64,000 nt of DNA from DASXKD01 sp963762735. GTDB taxonomy: Bacteria > Actinomycetota > Actinomycetes > Streptosporangiales > Streptosporangiaceae. Positions within the stretch are counted from its first letter, which is position 1; the number at the start of each line of letters is the position of its first letter. The position numbers and the translations under genes are program-made. Shown here piece after piece: positions 39,999 through 48,474 of the stretch. The stretch lies in contig CAVXMG010000025.1 of the NCBI GenBank assembly GCA_963762735.1, positions 248,001-312,000 on the forward strand, in the 5' to 3' direction. The notes beneath the pieces were generated by a model, which worked only from the letters and a program-made list of their open reading frames with translations, had not been told where the DNA came from and did not search any database.

Positions 39999-42900
39999 TC
40001 AGACCTCTTCAACGCTGCTCGGCTCTCGCCGGGACAGGTCGATGCCGAGTTCCTCGGCGGCGCGGAACACATCCTCGTCAGTGTCACGCATCTCGATCGC
40101 GGCTCCGTCGCTGGAGAGCACCTCCACGTTGAGGCAGAGGGACTGCATCTCCTTGATCAGCACCTTGAACGATTCCGGTATCCCTGGCTCGGGGATGTTC
40201 TCGCCCTTCACGATGGCCTCGTACACCTTGACGCGGCCAAGGACGTCGTCGGACTTGATAGTGAGCAGTTCCTGGAGGGCATAGGCGGCGCCGTAGGCCT
40301 CCAGCGCCCACACCTCCATCTCACCGAACCGCTGCCCGCCGAACTGCGCCTTCCCGCCCAGCGGCTGCTGGGTGATCATCGAGTAGGGGCCGGTCGACCT
40401 GGCGTGGATCTTGTCGTCCACCAGGTGCAGCAGCTTGAGGATGTAGATGTAGCCCACCGCGATCGGGTCCTTGAAGGGCTCACCGGTCCGGCCGTCGAAC
40501 AGCCTGGCCTTGCCGCTGCGGCCGACCAGCTGCTGCCCGTCACGGTTGGGCAGGGTGGCCTCGAGCAGCCCGGTGATCTCCTCCTCGCGAGCGCCGTCGA
40601 AGACCGGGGTGGCCACATGGACACCCGGCTCCGCGCTCGCGGCGCCGATCTTCTTGAGGCGCTTCTTCCACTCGGCGTCCTCGCCGTCGAGCTGCCACCC
40701 CGTCTGGGCCACCCAGCCGAGATGGGTCTCAAGCACCTGGCCGACGTTCATACGGCCGGGCACGCCGAGCGGGTTCAGGACGATGTCCACCGGCGTCCCG
40801 TCCTCGAGGAACGGCATGTCCTCGATGGGCAGGATCTTCGCGATGACGCCCTTGTTCCCGTGCCGGCCCGCCAGCTTGTCGCCGTCGGTGATCTTCCGCT
40901 TGGCGGCCACGTAGACCCGCACGAGCTGGTTCACGCCGGGCGGCAGCTCGTCGCCGTCCTCCCTGGTGAACACGCGGACACCGATCACCTTGCCGGACTC
41001 GCCGTGCGGCACCTTGAGCGAGGTGTCGCGGACCTCCCGCGCCTTCTCGCCGAAGATGGCCCGCAGCAGCCGCTCCTCCGGGGTCAGCTCGGTCTCGCCC
41101 TTGGGCGTGACCTTGCCGACCAGGATGTCGCCGGTGACCACCTCGGCGCCGATCCTGATGATGCCGCGGTCGTCCAGGTCGGCGAGCACCTCGTCGGAGA
41201 CGTTCGGGATGTCCCTGGTGATCTCCTCGGGACCCAGCTTGGTGTCCCGTGCGTCCACCTCGTGCTCCTCGATGTGGATCGAGGACAGGACGTCGTCCTG
41301 GACAAGCCGCTGGGACAGGATGATCGCGTCCTCGTAGTTGTGGCCCTCCCACGGCATGAACGCGACGAGCAGGTTGCGGCCGAGCGCCATCTCGCCCTCG
41401 CTGGTGCACGGGCCGTCGGCGATCACCTGGCCCGCCTCGACCCGCTGGCCCTCGGTCACCACGGGCTTCTGGTTGAAGCAGGTGCCCTGGTTGGACCGGC
41501 GGAACTTGGCTACCAGGTAGGTGGCGCGGGTGCCGTCGTCGCCGGCCACGGTCACGTAGTCGGCGCAGACCTCCTCGACCACGCCCGGCTTCTCGGCGAC
41601 GATGACGTCACCGGCGTCCACCGCGGCGCGGTACTCCATGCCGGTGCCGACCAGCGGCGCCTCGCTGCGCAGCAGCGGCACCGACTGGCGCTGCATGTTC
41701 GAGCCCATGAGGGCACGGTTGGCGTCGTCGTGCTCCAGGAACGGGATCATGGCGGTCGCCACCGACACCATCTGCCGCGGCGAGACGTCCATGTAGTCCA
41801 CGTCGTCCGGCGGGATGTAGTCCACCTCGCCGCCCTTGCGGCGCACCAGGACGCGGTTCTCGGCAAAGGACCCGTCGGCGTCGAGCGGCGCGTTGGCCTG
41901 CGCGATGACGTGCCGGTCTTCCTCGTCGGCGGTGAGGTAGTCGATCTGCGCGGTGACCTTGCCGCCCTTCACCTTGCGGTAGGGCGTCTCCACGAAGCCG
42001 AACTCGTTGACCCGCCCGTAGGAGGACAGCGAGCCGATGAGGCCGATGTTCGGGCCTTCCGGCGTCTCGATCGGGCACATCCGGCCGTAGTGGGACGGGT
42101 GCACGTCGCGGACCTCGAACCCGGCGCGCTCACGGGACAGGCCACCGGGGCCGAGCGCGGACAGCCGCCGCTTGTGGGTCAGCCCGGCCAGCGGGTTGGT
42201 CTGGTCCATGAACTGGGAGAGCTGGCTGGTGCCGAAGAACTCCTTGATGGAGGCCACCACCGGCCGGATGTTGATCAGGGTCTGCGGCGTGATCGCCTCG
42301 ACGTCCTGGGTGGTCATCCGCTCCCTGACCACGCGCTCCATCCGCGCCAGGCCCAGCCGGACCTGGTTCTGGATGAGCTCGCCGACGGTGCGCAGCCGCC
42401 GGTTGCCGAAGTGGTCGATGTCGTCGACCTCGACCGGGATGATCGCCTCGCCTGCCTTCATCTCCTCCTCGCCGGCGTGCAGCCGGACCAGGTACTCGAT
42501 GGTGGCGACGATGTCCTCCTCGGTCAGCGTGCCCTTGCGGATGGGCAGCGCCAGGCCGAGCTTCTTGTTGATCTTGTACCGGCCGACCTTGGCCAGGTCG
42601 TAACGCTTGCCGTTGAAGTACAGGTTCTCCAGCAGCGCCTGGGCGGACTCCCTGGTCGGCGGCTCACCCGGGCGCAGCTTGCGGTAGATGTCGAGCAGCG
42701 CGTCGTCCTGGGAGGTGGTGTGGTCCTTGTCCAGGGTGGCCAGCATCGACTCGTACTCGCCGAACCGCTCCCGGATCCGCTGCTCGTCCCAGCCGAGCGC
42801 CTTCAGCAGCACGGTGACGCTCTGCTTGCGCTTGCGGTCGATCCGCACGCCCACGCTGTCCCGCTTGTCGATCTCAAACTCGAGCCACGCCCCGCGCGAG

Positions 42901-43466
42901 GGGATCACCTTGCAGCTGTAGACGTCCTTGTCTGAGGTCTTGTCCACCTGGCGGTCGAAGTAGACGCCGGGCGAACGGACCAGCTGCGAGACAACCACGC
43001 GCTCGGTGCCGTTGATGATGAACGTGCCCTTGGGGGTCATCAGCGGGAAGTCCCCCATGAACACGGTCTGGCTCTTGATCTCGCCCGTCGAGTTGTTGAT
43101 GAACTCCGCCGTCACGAACATCGGGGCGGAGTAGGTCATGTCCTTGTCCTTGCACTCCTCCACGGAGTACTTGGGCGGCTCGAAGCGGTGATCACGGAAC
43201 GACAGCGACATGGTTCCGGTGAAGTCTTCGATCGGGCTGATCTCCTCGAAGATCTCCTCAAGCCCCGACTGCTCAGGTACGTCCTTGTCACCCGCCTTCT
43301 TGGCCGTCTCAATGCGGCCGAGCCAGCGCTCGTTCCCGAGCAGCCAGTCAAACGACTCGGTCTGCAGGGCGAGAAGGCCGGGAACCTCGAGCGGTTCCTT
43401 GATGCGGGCGAATGAGATACGACGAGTGGCGGAAGCGGTGGCCGAGGCGCTGCGCGATGCTGCCAA
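39999..43466 (-). CDS. rpoB: DNA-directed RNA polymerase subunit beta
   Basis: Catalytic beta subunit, 1155 aa. The start codon is TTG 43466, supported by GGAAGG upstream and by the conserved beginning MAASR...RISFARIKEPLEVPGL. Rifampicin-binding region (about 411-440) reads FFGTSQLSQFMDQTNPLAGL and THKRRLSALG, with the key Asp421, His431 and Ser436 all wild-type. Late motifs include GDKLAGRHGNKGV and the C-terminal GIDLSRREPSSVEEV. Intact and single-copy here. Confidence 0.97.
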   Translation of the reverse strand: MAASRSASATASATRRISFARIKEPLEVPGLLALQTESFDWLLGNERWLGRIETAKKAGDKDVPEQSGLEEIFEEISPIEDFTGTMSLSFRDHRFEPPKYSVEECKDKDMTYSAPMFVTAEFINNSTGEIKSQTVFMGDFPLMTPKGTFIINGTERVVVSQLVRSPGVYFDRQVDKTSDKDVYSCKVIPSRGAWLEFEIDKRDSVGVRIDRKRKQSVTVLLKALGWDEQRIRERFGEYESMLATLDKDHTTSQDDALLDIYRKLRPGEPPTRESAQALLENLYFNGKRYDLAKVGRYKINKKLGLALPIRKGTLTEEDIVATIEYLVRLHAGEEEMKAGEAIIPVEVDDIDHFGNRRLRTVGELIQNQVRLGLARMERVVRERMTTQDVEAITPQTLINIRPVVASIKEFFGTSQLSQFMDQTNPLAGLTHKRRLSALGPGGLSRERAGFEVRDVHPSHYGRMCPIETPEGPNIGLIGSLSSYGRVNEFGFVETPYRKVKGGKVTAQIDYLTADEEDRHVIAQANAPLDADGSFAENRVLVRRKGGEVDYIPPDDVDYMDVSPRQMVSVATAMIPFLEHDDANRALMGSNMQRQSVPLLRSEAPLVGTGMEYRAAVDAGDVIVAEKPGVVEEVCADYVTVAGDDGTRATYLVAKFRRSNQGTCFNQKPVVTEGQRVEAGQVIADGPCTSEGEMALGRNLLVAFMPWEGHNYEDAIILSQRLVQDDVLSSIHIEEHEVDARDTKLGPEEITRDIPNVSDEVLADLDDRGIIRIGAEVVTGDILVGKVTPKGETELTPEERLLRAIFGEKAREVRDTSLKVPHGESGKVIGVRVFTREDGDELPPGVNQLVRVYVAAKRKITDGDKLAGRHGNKGVIAKILPIEDMPFLEDGTPVDIVLNPLGVPGRMNVGQVLETHLGWVAQTGWQLDGEDAEWKKRLKKIGAASAEPGVHVATPVFDGAREEEITGLLEATLPNRDGQQLVGRSGKARLFDGRTGEPFKDPIAVGYIYILKLLHLVDDKIHARSTGPYSMITQQPLGGKAQFGGQRFGEMEVWALEAYGAAYALQELLTIKSDDVLGRVKVYEAIVKGENIPEPGIPESFKVLIKEMQSLCLNVEVLSSDGAAIEMRDTDEDVFRAAEELGIDLSRREPSSVEEV

Positions 43467-43581
43467 CAGGGGTCCTTCCAGAGTTCACGCGAACTTTCAC
43501 CGCACGCACGCAAAACGCCCTTCGGACACGCCACGATGCTTCCGGGTATGTCGAGGACGTCAGAGTGCAGCGCAAATTAGC

Positions 43582-43611
43582 AGTATAGTCACTACCTACA
43601 CTGCTCGTCAA
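43582..43611 (-). promoter_or_regulatory. Promoter of rpoBC
   Basis: Minus strand TTGACG (43606-43611), 18 bp, TATACT (43582-43587). This is the closest match to a principal-sigma consensus in the window and sits in an AT-rich pocket. Confidence 0.75.
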
Positions 43612-43835
43612 CTGTATCTCACTATGAGGTTCACGGTTCTCCGCAGCATGGCTGGTTCCGGCCGAAACGTCAAGTCCAGAAGGCCTCGCAAGACCATCTG
43701 TTTGACGTGACGAACGCCACACCAGGAGCTTGGTGTGGAGTCCATCCCTCAGGGGTAAAACTATCAGCTCCCCGGGGAAGCCGCCCGTCTGACCCGCAGG
43801 AGCCGGGCGGGGGCGCACCGGGAAACGGCGCGGCG

Positions 43836-43874
43836 ACAGGTGCCCGGCCAGCGCGAAGCTGGCCGGGCACCTGT
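43836..43874 (-). terminator. Terminator of rplJ-rplL
   Basis: ACAGGTGCCCGGCCAGC and GCTGGCCGGGCACCTGT form a perfect 17-bp stem with a GCGAA loop, 29 bp after the rplL stop. No T-tract. Confidence 0.85.
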
Positions 43875-43903
43875 TCGGCGGCCCGCTGGCCGCCGCTCTC
43901 GCG

Positions 43904-44293
43904 CTACTTGACGGTGACCGTCGCGCCGGCGCCCTCCAGGGCTGCCTTGGCCTTGTCGGCGGACTCCTTGTTCACCCGCTCGAGTACCGGCTGCGGCGCG
44001 CCGTCCACCAGGTCCTTGGCCTCCTTGAGGCCGAGGCTGGTCAGCGACCGGACTTCCTTGATGACCTGGATCTTCTTGTCGCCCGCCGCCTCCAGGATGA
44101 CGTCGAACTCGTCCTTCTCCTCGACCTCTTCCGCCGGGCCAGCGCCACCGGGGGCGGCAGCCTGGGCCACCGCGACCGGGGCCGCGGCCTTCACGTCGAA
44201 GGTCTCCTCGAACTGCTTCACGAAGTCGGACAGCTCGAGGAGCGTCATCTCCTTGAACGCATCGAGCAGTTCGTCGGTGCTCATCTTCGCCAT
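43904..44293 (-). CDS. rplL: Large ribosomal subunit protein bL12 (L7/L12)
   Basis: Stalk protein that recruits translational GTPases, 129 aa: MAKMSTDELLDAFKEMTLLE (dimerising N-terminus), Ala/Pro hinge, and the C-terminal domain KIQVIKEVRSLTSLGLKEAK / DLVDGAPQPVLE. ATG 44293 follows GGAGG. Lies 4 bp after rplJ. Confidence 0.96.
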   Translation of the reverse strand: MAKMSTDELLDAFKEMTLLELSDFVKQFEETFDVKAAAPVAVAQAAAPGGAGPAEEVEEKDEFDVILEAAGDKKIQVIKEVRSLTSLGLKEAKDLVDGAPQPVLERVNKESADKAKAALEGAGATVTVK

Positions 44294-44297
44294 GTGG

Positions 44298-44990
44298 TCA
44301 GTCCTCCGTTGCGTCTTCAGTCGTCGCCTGCGCGGCGACATCGGCCGCGGCGTCTTCGTTGGGGTTGGAATCGTCGGTGCCGTCGGCTGCCGCCGCGGCC
44401 TCAGCGGGCGCCTCGGCGGCCGGTGTCTCGGCGGCCGGTGCCTCGGCAGCCGGTGCCTCGGCAGCCGGTGCCTCCTCGGCCCGCTTGGCCTCCAGGGCAG
44501 CGGCCAGCCTGGCCATCTGGGTGGGCAGCGCGGCCATCGTGGCCGCGGCGCGCGCCATCGACGCCTTCATGGCACCGGCCAGCATCGCCAGCAGCACGTC
44601 GCGCGACTCGAGGTCGGCCAGCCGGCCGATCTCGGACGGCGTCATCGACTTGCCGTCGATGATCCCGCCCTTGATCTCCAGCGCCGGGTTGGCCCTGGCG
44701 AAGTCGCGCAGGCCCTTGGCCGCCTCGACCACGTCGCCCTCGACAAAGGCGATCGCCGACGGGCCGGTGAGCAGGTCGACGAGCTGGTCGACGACCCCCG
44801 CCTCGGTGGCGGCGATCTTCGTCAGGGTGTTCTTGACCACCGCGAAGCTGGCGTGCCCGTTGAGGGCACGGCGCAGCTCGGCGAGCTGGGCAACGGTCAG
44901 GCCACGGTAGTTGGCCAGCACGGCCCCGCCCGAGGTCTCGAACCGCTCCTTCAGCTCGGCGACCGCGGCCACCTTCTCCGCATTCGCCAT
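44298..44990 (-). CDS. rplJ: Large ribosomal subunit protein uL10 with PAAEA-repeat tail
   Basis: Stalk base that binds L12 dimers. 230 aa versus about 165-180 in most bacteria. Core: AVAELKERFETSGGAVLANY, RGLTVAQLAELRRAL, FAVVKNTLTKIAATEAGV and SRDVLLAMLAGAMKASMARA. From about residue 172 a tail of PAAEA repeats and acidic residues follows (four 15-bp units at 44410-44469). It is preceded by an L10 leader. Confidence 0.95.
   Translation of the reverse strand: MANAEKVAAVAELKERFETSGGAVLANYRGLTVAQLAELRRALNGHASFAVVKNTLTKIAATEAGVVDQLVDLLTGPSAIAFVEGDVVEAAKGLRDFARANPALEIKGGIIDGKSMTPSEIGRLADLESRDVLLAMLAGAMKASMARAAATMAALPTQMARLAAALEAKRAEEAPAAEAPAAEAPAAETPAAEAPAEAAAAADGTDDSNPNEDAAADVAAQATTEDATED
44410..44469 (-). 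repeat. 15-bp tandem repeat in rplJ (PAAEA/T), four copies
   Basis: Four 15-bp units at 44410, 44425, 44440 and 44455 differ by single bases and encode pentapeptides in the C-terminal tail of L10. Confidence 0.85.
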
Positions 44991-45022
44991 GTGCCTCCTT
45001 TCGGGCCGGGAAGTGTCAGCCC

Positions 45023-45053
45023 GGGGAGCGACCCCCCGGAGCCCCCCGGTGGC
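45023..45053. repeat. Dispersed GC-rich palindromic element, copy 3
   Basis: GGGGAGCGACCCCCCGG followed by AGCCCCCCGGTGGC, inside the first copy of the 78-bp duplication. Confidence 0.75.
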
Positions 45054-45100
45054 CTGCGGCTCCTGCGACTTCGTCGCGGGAGCCTTGGCCTTGGTAGCCC

Positions 45101-45132
45101 GGGGGAGCGACCCCCCGGAGCCCCCCGGTGGC
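45101..45132. repeat. Dispersed GC-rich palindromic element, copy 4
   Basis: GGGGGAGCGACCCCCCGG followed by AGCCCCCCGGTGGC, inside the second copy of the 78-bp duplication. Confidence 0.75.
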
Positions 45133-45235
45133 CTGCGGCTCCTGCGACTTCGTCGCGGGAGCCTTGGCCTTGGCGGTGCTCACACTGCCCGGCAGTTATC
45201 CGGCTTTGGGTGCCGCCGGCGCGGGGCCCACGAAA

Positions 45236-45392
45236 GGCGAACGCCCCGGCGCGGGTGCACCAGGGCGTGGACACCGCCCGGTGCGCACACCGGGACGGCG
45301 GATCAGCTCGGTCACCTGCGCGGGCCGCCCGCTCTCGCGGGTCCTTCGGTCGCCGCGCGCTTGGCGCACGGCAACAGCCGACGGTCTTGGGC
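45236..45392 (-). ncRNA. L10 ribosomal protein leader (autoregulatory 5' UTR of rplJ)
   Basis: Structured leader where L10(L12)4 binds its own mRNA. On the minus strand it reads AAGACCGTCGGCTGTTGC, ACCGAAGGACCCGCGAGAGC, GGGCGGCCCGCGCAGGTGAC, then a terminal hairpin CGCCCTGGTGCACCCGCGCC / GGGGCG. From memory, these blocks match L10 leaders of other actinobacteria. It begins right after the rplJ promoter and ends about 245 nt before the gene. The span after it is filled by the 78-bp duplication. Confidence 0.72.
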
Positions 45393-45401
45393 TTGGTCTC
45401 A

Positions 45402-45431
45402 AGGGTAGCGGCGCGGGCCCGCCGGGCCAAA
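45402..45431 (-). promoter_or_regulatory. Promoter of rplJ-rplL
   Basis: Minus strand TTTGGC (45426-45431), 18 bp, TACCCT (45402-45407). Transcription would start at about 45395, the first base of the L10 leader. Confidence 0.55.
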
Positions 45432-45564
45432 TCGCGCCGCGTTTGTGGTCGTTGGCACGCCGACCACATTCTATTGTGGCCAATCTTCCAACGATCATGA
45501 GCGGCCGGCCCGGCCAGGCCTCGGACGGGCACGGCGGCCGGCCGGGGTCGAGCCCCGGGTAGCA

Positions 45565-46287
45565 TTACCCGGCGGCCGCCTCCAGTTCCTCGGTCAGCCC
45601 ACGGGTCTTGGCCGGGTCGACAGGGATGCTCGGGCCCATCGTCGTGGTGATGGCGGCCTTCCTGAGGTACCGGCCCTTGGCGGCCGACGGCTTGAGCCGC
45701 ATGATCTCGTCGACCGCGGCCGCGTAGTTCTCCAGCAGCGCGGAGTCGGCGAACGAGGTCTTGCCGATAATGAAGTGCAGGTTGCCGTGCCGGTCCACGC
45801 GGAACTCGATCTTGCCGCCCTTGATGTCGGTGACCGCCTTGCCCACGTTGGGCGTGACCGTACCGGTCTTGGGGTTGGGCATGAGGCCGCGCGGGCCGAG
45901 GATGCGGCCGAGCCGGCCGACCTTGCCCATCAGGTCCGGCGTGGCCACCACGGCGTCGAAGTCGAGGAAGCCGCCCTGGATCCGCTCGATCAGGTCATCG
46001 GAGCCGACGTAGTCCGCGCCGGCCGCCCGCGCCTCCTCGGCGCGGTCGCCGGTGGCGAACACCAGCACCCGGGCGGTCTTGCCGGTGCCGTTGGGCAGGT
46101 TGACCGTACCCCGGACCATCTGGTCGGCCTTGCGCGGGTCCACGCCGAGCCGCAGCGCCACCTCCACGGTGGGGTCGAACTTGGCCGGCGAGGTCTGCCT
46201 GGCCAGCGCCACCGCCTCGGCGGGGCTGTACAGCTTGTCGCGGTCGATCTGCTCGGCCGCGCTGCGGTATGCCTTGCTGCGCTTCAT
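45565..46287 (-). CDS. rplA: Large ribosomal subunit protein uL1
   Basis: Forms the L1 stalk at the E site and can repress its own operon in other bacteria. 240 aa: AVALARQTSPAKFDPTVEVA, RLGVDPRKADQMVRGTVNLP, GADYVGSDDLIERIQGGFLD and GPRGLMPNPKTGTVTPNVGK. Follows rplK by 65 bp. Confidence 0.96.
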   Translation of the reverse strand: MKRSKAYRSAAEQIDRDKLYSPAEAVALARQTSPAKFDPTVEVALRLGVDPRKADQMVRGTVNLPNGTGKTARVLVFATGDRAEEARAAGADYVGSDDLIERIQGGFLDFDAVVATPDLMGKVGRLGRILGPRGLMPNPKTGTVTPNVGKAVTDIKGGKIEFRVDRHGNLHFIIGKTSFADSALLENYAAAVDEIMRLKPSAAKGRYLRKAAITTTMGPSIPVDPAKTRGLTEELEAAAG

Positions 46288-46352
46288 GGTGTCTCCTTCA
46301 CGTAACGGAGGTTGTGGTCAGCGGGCCAGCGCAGGCCCTGCCACAGGGGCGA

Positions 46353-46790
46353 TCAGCCCTGGACGGTGATTCCCATCGACCGGGCGGTCCCGGCGATGAT
46401 CTTCTCTGCCGCTTCCATCGAGGTCGCGTTGAGGTCGGGCATCTTGGTCTGCGCGATCTCCCGCACCTGTGCGATGGTGATCGAGCCGACCTTGGCCGTG
46501 TGCGGGGTCGCACTGCCCTTGGCCACCCCGGCCGCCTTCTTGATCAGTTCGGGCGCGGGCGGGGTCTTCGTGATGAAAGAAAACGACCTGTCCTCGTAGA
46601 TCGTGATCTCCACCGGGATGACATTGCCGCGCTGGGACTCCGTTGCCGCGTTGTACTGCTTGCAGAAGTCCATGATGTTGACGCCGTGCGGGCCAAGGGC
46701 CGTGCCCACCGGCGGGGCGGGGGTAGCCGCGCCCGCGTTGAGCTGCACCTTGACTATCGCAGCGATCTTCTTCTTCCTCGGTGCCGCCAT
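46353..46790 (-). CDS. rplK: Large ribosomal subunit protein uL11
   Basis: Part of the GTPase-associated centre; target region for thiopeptides together with 23S rRNA. 145 aa: IVKVQLNAGAATPAPPVGTA, LGPHGVNIMDFCKQYNAATE, GVAKGSATPHTAKVGSITIA. Follows nusG by 42 bp. Confidence 0.96.
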   Translation of the reverse strand: MAAPRKKKIAAIVKVQLNAGAATPAPPVGTALGPHGVNIMDFCKQYNAATESQRGNVIPVEITIYEDRSFSFITKTPPAPELIKKAAGVAKGSATPHTAKVGSITIAQVREIAQTKMPDLNATSMEAAEKIIAGTARSMGITVQG

Positions 46791-46832
46791 CAGTCGATGT
46801 CCTTAACTCTCCTGCTTGATTCCAGTGCCCGG

Positions 46833-47719
46833 TCAGATCTTGGAGACCTGGTCGAAGGAAAGCTCGACCGGCGTCTCCCGGCCGAAGATCGACACCAGCA
46901 CCTTGAGCTTCTGGGTGTCGGGGTTGATCTCGTTCACGGTAGCCGGGAGCGTCGCGAACGGGCCGTCCATTACGGTAACGGATTCGCCGACGGTAAATTC
47001 CACGGCGGCCCGGGTGACTTCGGCCTTGGCGGCGGCCTCCTCCGGCTCGGGCGCGAGCAGCGAGGCGACCTCGTGGAGGGACAGCGGCGAAGGCCGGCTC
47101 GACAGGCCGACGAAGCCGGTGACCCCGGGGGTGTTGCGGACCACGGCCCAGGATTCGTCGATGAGGTCCATCCGGACCAGGATGTAGCCGGGCAGCACCT
47201 TCTCCGAGACCTGCTGCCGCTTGCCGCCCTTGATCTCGATCACCTGGTGTACCGGGACCTCGATCTGGAAGATGTAGTCCTCCATGTTCAGCGACTGGGT
47301 GCGGCTCTCCAGGTTGGCCTTCACCCGGTTCTCGTAGCCGGCGTAGGAGTGCACCACGTACCACTCACCGGGCAGCCGCCTGAGCTCTTCGGTGAACTGG
47401 GCGACCGGGTCAAGCTCGTCCGCGCCGTCGGCGGCTCGGCGCCCGCGTCGTCAGCCTCGGCAGCACCGTCGTCAGCCACGGCACCCGCGTCGTCAGCCTC
47501 GGCAGCAGCGTCGTCAGCCACGACAGCAGCGTCGTCGGCCACGGCGCTCGGGTCGTCGGCCACGACAGCAGCGTCGGCAGCACCGTCCCCGGCCTCGCCG
47601 AGCTCACCGGCCGTGCCGGGCTCTTCTGGCTCACCGAACACGTCGGCCTCACCAACCTCGCCGTCTGTGACCGGGGCTTGTTCCGTCTCGTCGTCGATAC
47701 GGACCCGGGACTCGGACAC
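46833..47719 (-). CDS. nusG: Transcription termination/antitermination factor NusG, acidic repeat N-terminus, one frameshift
   Basis: Elongation factor linking RNA polymerase to Rho or the ribosome. Start GTG 47719 (SESRVRIDDETEQAPVTDGE). Residues 20-95 are acidic with six heptads of the type ADDAxxx. The frame then slips near 47420-47432; the restored frame reads ADGADELDPVAQFTEELRRL, then PGEWYVVHSYAGYENRVKAN and KVLPGYILVRMDL of the NGN domain. The KOW domain follows (FTVGESVTVMDGPFATLPAT). Total length is about 295 aa. NusG is essential in many bacteria and this is the expected locus, so an indel error in the sequence is likely. Confidence 0.92.
47435..47560 (-). repeat. Six tandem 21-bp units (heptad ADDAxxx) in nusG
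   Basis: The translated units are ADDPSAV, ADDAAVV, ADDAAAE, ADDAGAV, ADDGAAE and ADDAGAE. The DNA units are recognisably related (GTCGTCGGCCACG-like). Confidence 0.85.
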
Positions 47720-47902
47720 GATTACCTTCTCCGCTCTCCTGGCGGCACCAGCGCCCTAGCGCTCTAGCGCTGCGGCGGCACCGTTATCCAGGCCTTAGTT
47801 CTTCCCCCGGCATCGCCATGGAGCCAGGTGCGCAGGTCACCAACTGCTGGCACGTGACGCTCCAGCCATCCCGGCCCTCCGGCACCCCGCGCCGGCGCCG
47901 GC

Positions 47903-48139
47903 TCAGCCGAAGGCCCAGAACACCAGCTTGGTGAACGCGTAGTCCAGGCTGGTCACGATGACGACCATCACGAGTATGAACATCATGGCCACGATCGTGT
48001 ACGTGCGCAGCTCCCGCCGGGTCGGCCAGATGACCTTGCGCAGTTCCGCAGTGACCTGCCGCAGGAAAAGCGCGGGAGTTGTCCGGTCCCGTTTCCCCGG
48101 GCCGGGCTTGTCCCGCTTCTCCGTGAGCTGAGTCGCCAT
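47903..48139 (-). CDS. secE: Protein translocase subunit SecE
   Basis: Clamps SecY in the translocon. 78 aa, the single-helix form: amphipathic FLRQVTAELRKVIWPTRREL, then one membrane segment TYTIVAMMFILVMVVIVTSL. Between tRNA-Trp and nusG as in most bacteria. Confidence 0.95.
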   Translation of the reverse strand: MATQLTEKRDKPGPGKRDRTTPALFLRQVTAELRKVIWPTRRELRTYTIVAMMFILVMVVIVTSLDYAFTKLVFWAFG

Positions 48140-48202
48140 GTCCTCACCTGAACAACGTCACTCGCTGATGCAGCAAGGCCCGCAAGCCGCGGTCCGTGCT
48201 CG

Positions 48203-48276
48203 CAGGGCAGGAGGGACTCGAACCCCCAACCACCGGTTTTGGAGACCGGGACTCTAGCCAATTGAGCTACTGCCCT
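48203..48276 (-). tRNA. tRNA-Trp (anticodon CCA)
   Basis: A full cloverleaf reads on the minus strand. Acceptor AGGGCAG pairs with CTGCCCT, the D-arm is GCTCAATTGGCTAGAGT, the anticodon loop is CTCCAAA inside CCGGTCTCCAAAACCGG, the T-arm is GGGGGTTCGAGTCCC, and the discriminator is G. The 3' CCA is not encoded. It lies 63 bp upstream of secE. Confidence 0.96.
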
Positions 48277-48390
48277 GTGATGGTCGCGGCCACGAGCCGA
48301 CCGTGCCACCGCTGGTGGGACCCCGCAGACGGTCCCCGCCGGCCCTTTCGGGCGCACGAGGTCCGCAGCTGGACCGCCACCAATGTGTGA

Positions 48391-48420
48391 AGTGTAGTTG
48401 CCCGGAGGGCTGCCGTCGAA
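48391..48420 (-). promoter_or_regulatory. Promoter of tRNA-Trp-secE-nusG
   Basis: Minus strand TTCGAC (48415-48420), 18 bp, TACACT (48391-48396). About 110 nt upstream of the tRNA. Confidence 0.5.
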
Positions 48421-48474
48421 CCCGCCAGCACCATGACGGCCCGATCGCGGTCGCGATGATGACAGGATGACCTT

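Larger units (their letters stand above)
43467..43903. other. rplL-rpoB intergenic region
   Basis: This 437-bp stretch contains the rplL terminator (43836-43874), then an AT-richer zone with the rpoB promoter (43582-43611) and a leader of about 110 nt. No gene or RNA is seen. Confidence 0.6.
45018..45173. repeat. Tandem duplication of 77/78 bp upstream of rplJ
   Basis: Copy 1 is 45018-45094 and copy 2 is 45096-45173. They match throughout apart from one inserted G in copy 2. Each contains the dispersed GC element followed by a second palindromic-looking unit (GGCTCCTGCGACTTCGTCGC, then GGGAGCC). Confidence 0.9.
44991..45564. other. rplA-rplJ intergenic region
   Basis: At 574 bp this is the longest gene-free stretch in the window. 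In the direction of transcription it holds the rplJ promoter, the L10 leader, and a tandem duplication of about 78 bp carrying two copies of the dispersed GC element. The AT-richer part at 45470-45500 (ATTCTATTGTGGCC) may contain an additional upstream promoter, not resolved here. Confidence 0.6.

Noticed and set aside
42160..42240. Rifampicin-resistance substitution in rpoB (DQTNPLAG in place of DQNNPLSG)
   Set aside because: The main resistance positions (Asp421, His431, Ser436 in this protein) are wild-type, and the T/A variants are probably lineage-specific. I could not verify this without an alignment.
40404..42935. Open frame of 843 codons antisense to rpoB
   Set aside because: Mirror of the rpoB codon bias; no family resemblance.
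43353..43550. Longer rpoB start upstream of TTG 43466
   Set aside because: Upstream frames lack the conserved MAASR beginning; GGAAGG supports the TTG start.
45170..45400. A small protein gene between rplA and rplJ
   Set aside because: The stretch matches an L10 leader and a duplication; short frames there lack start signals.
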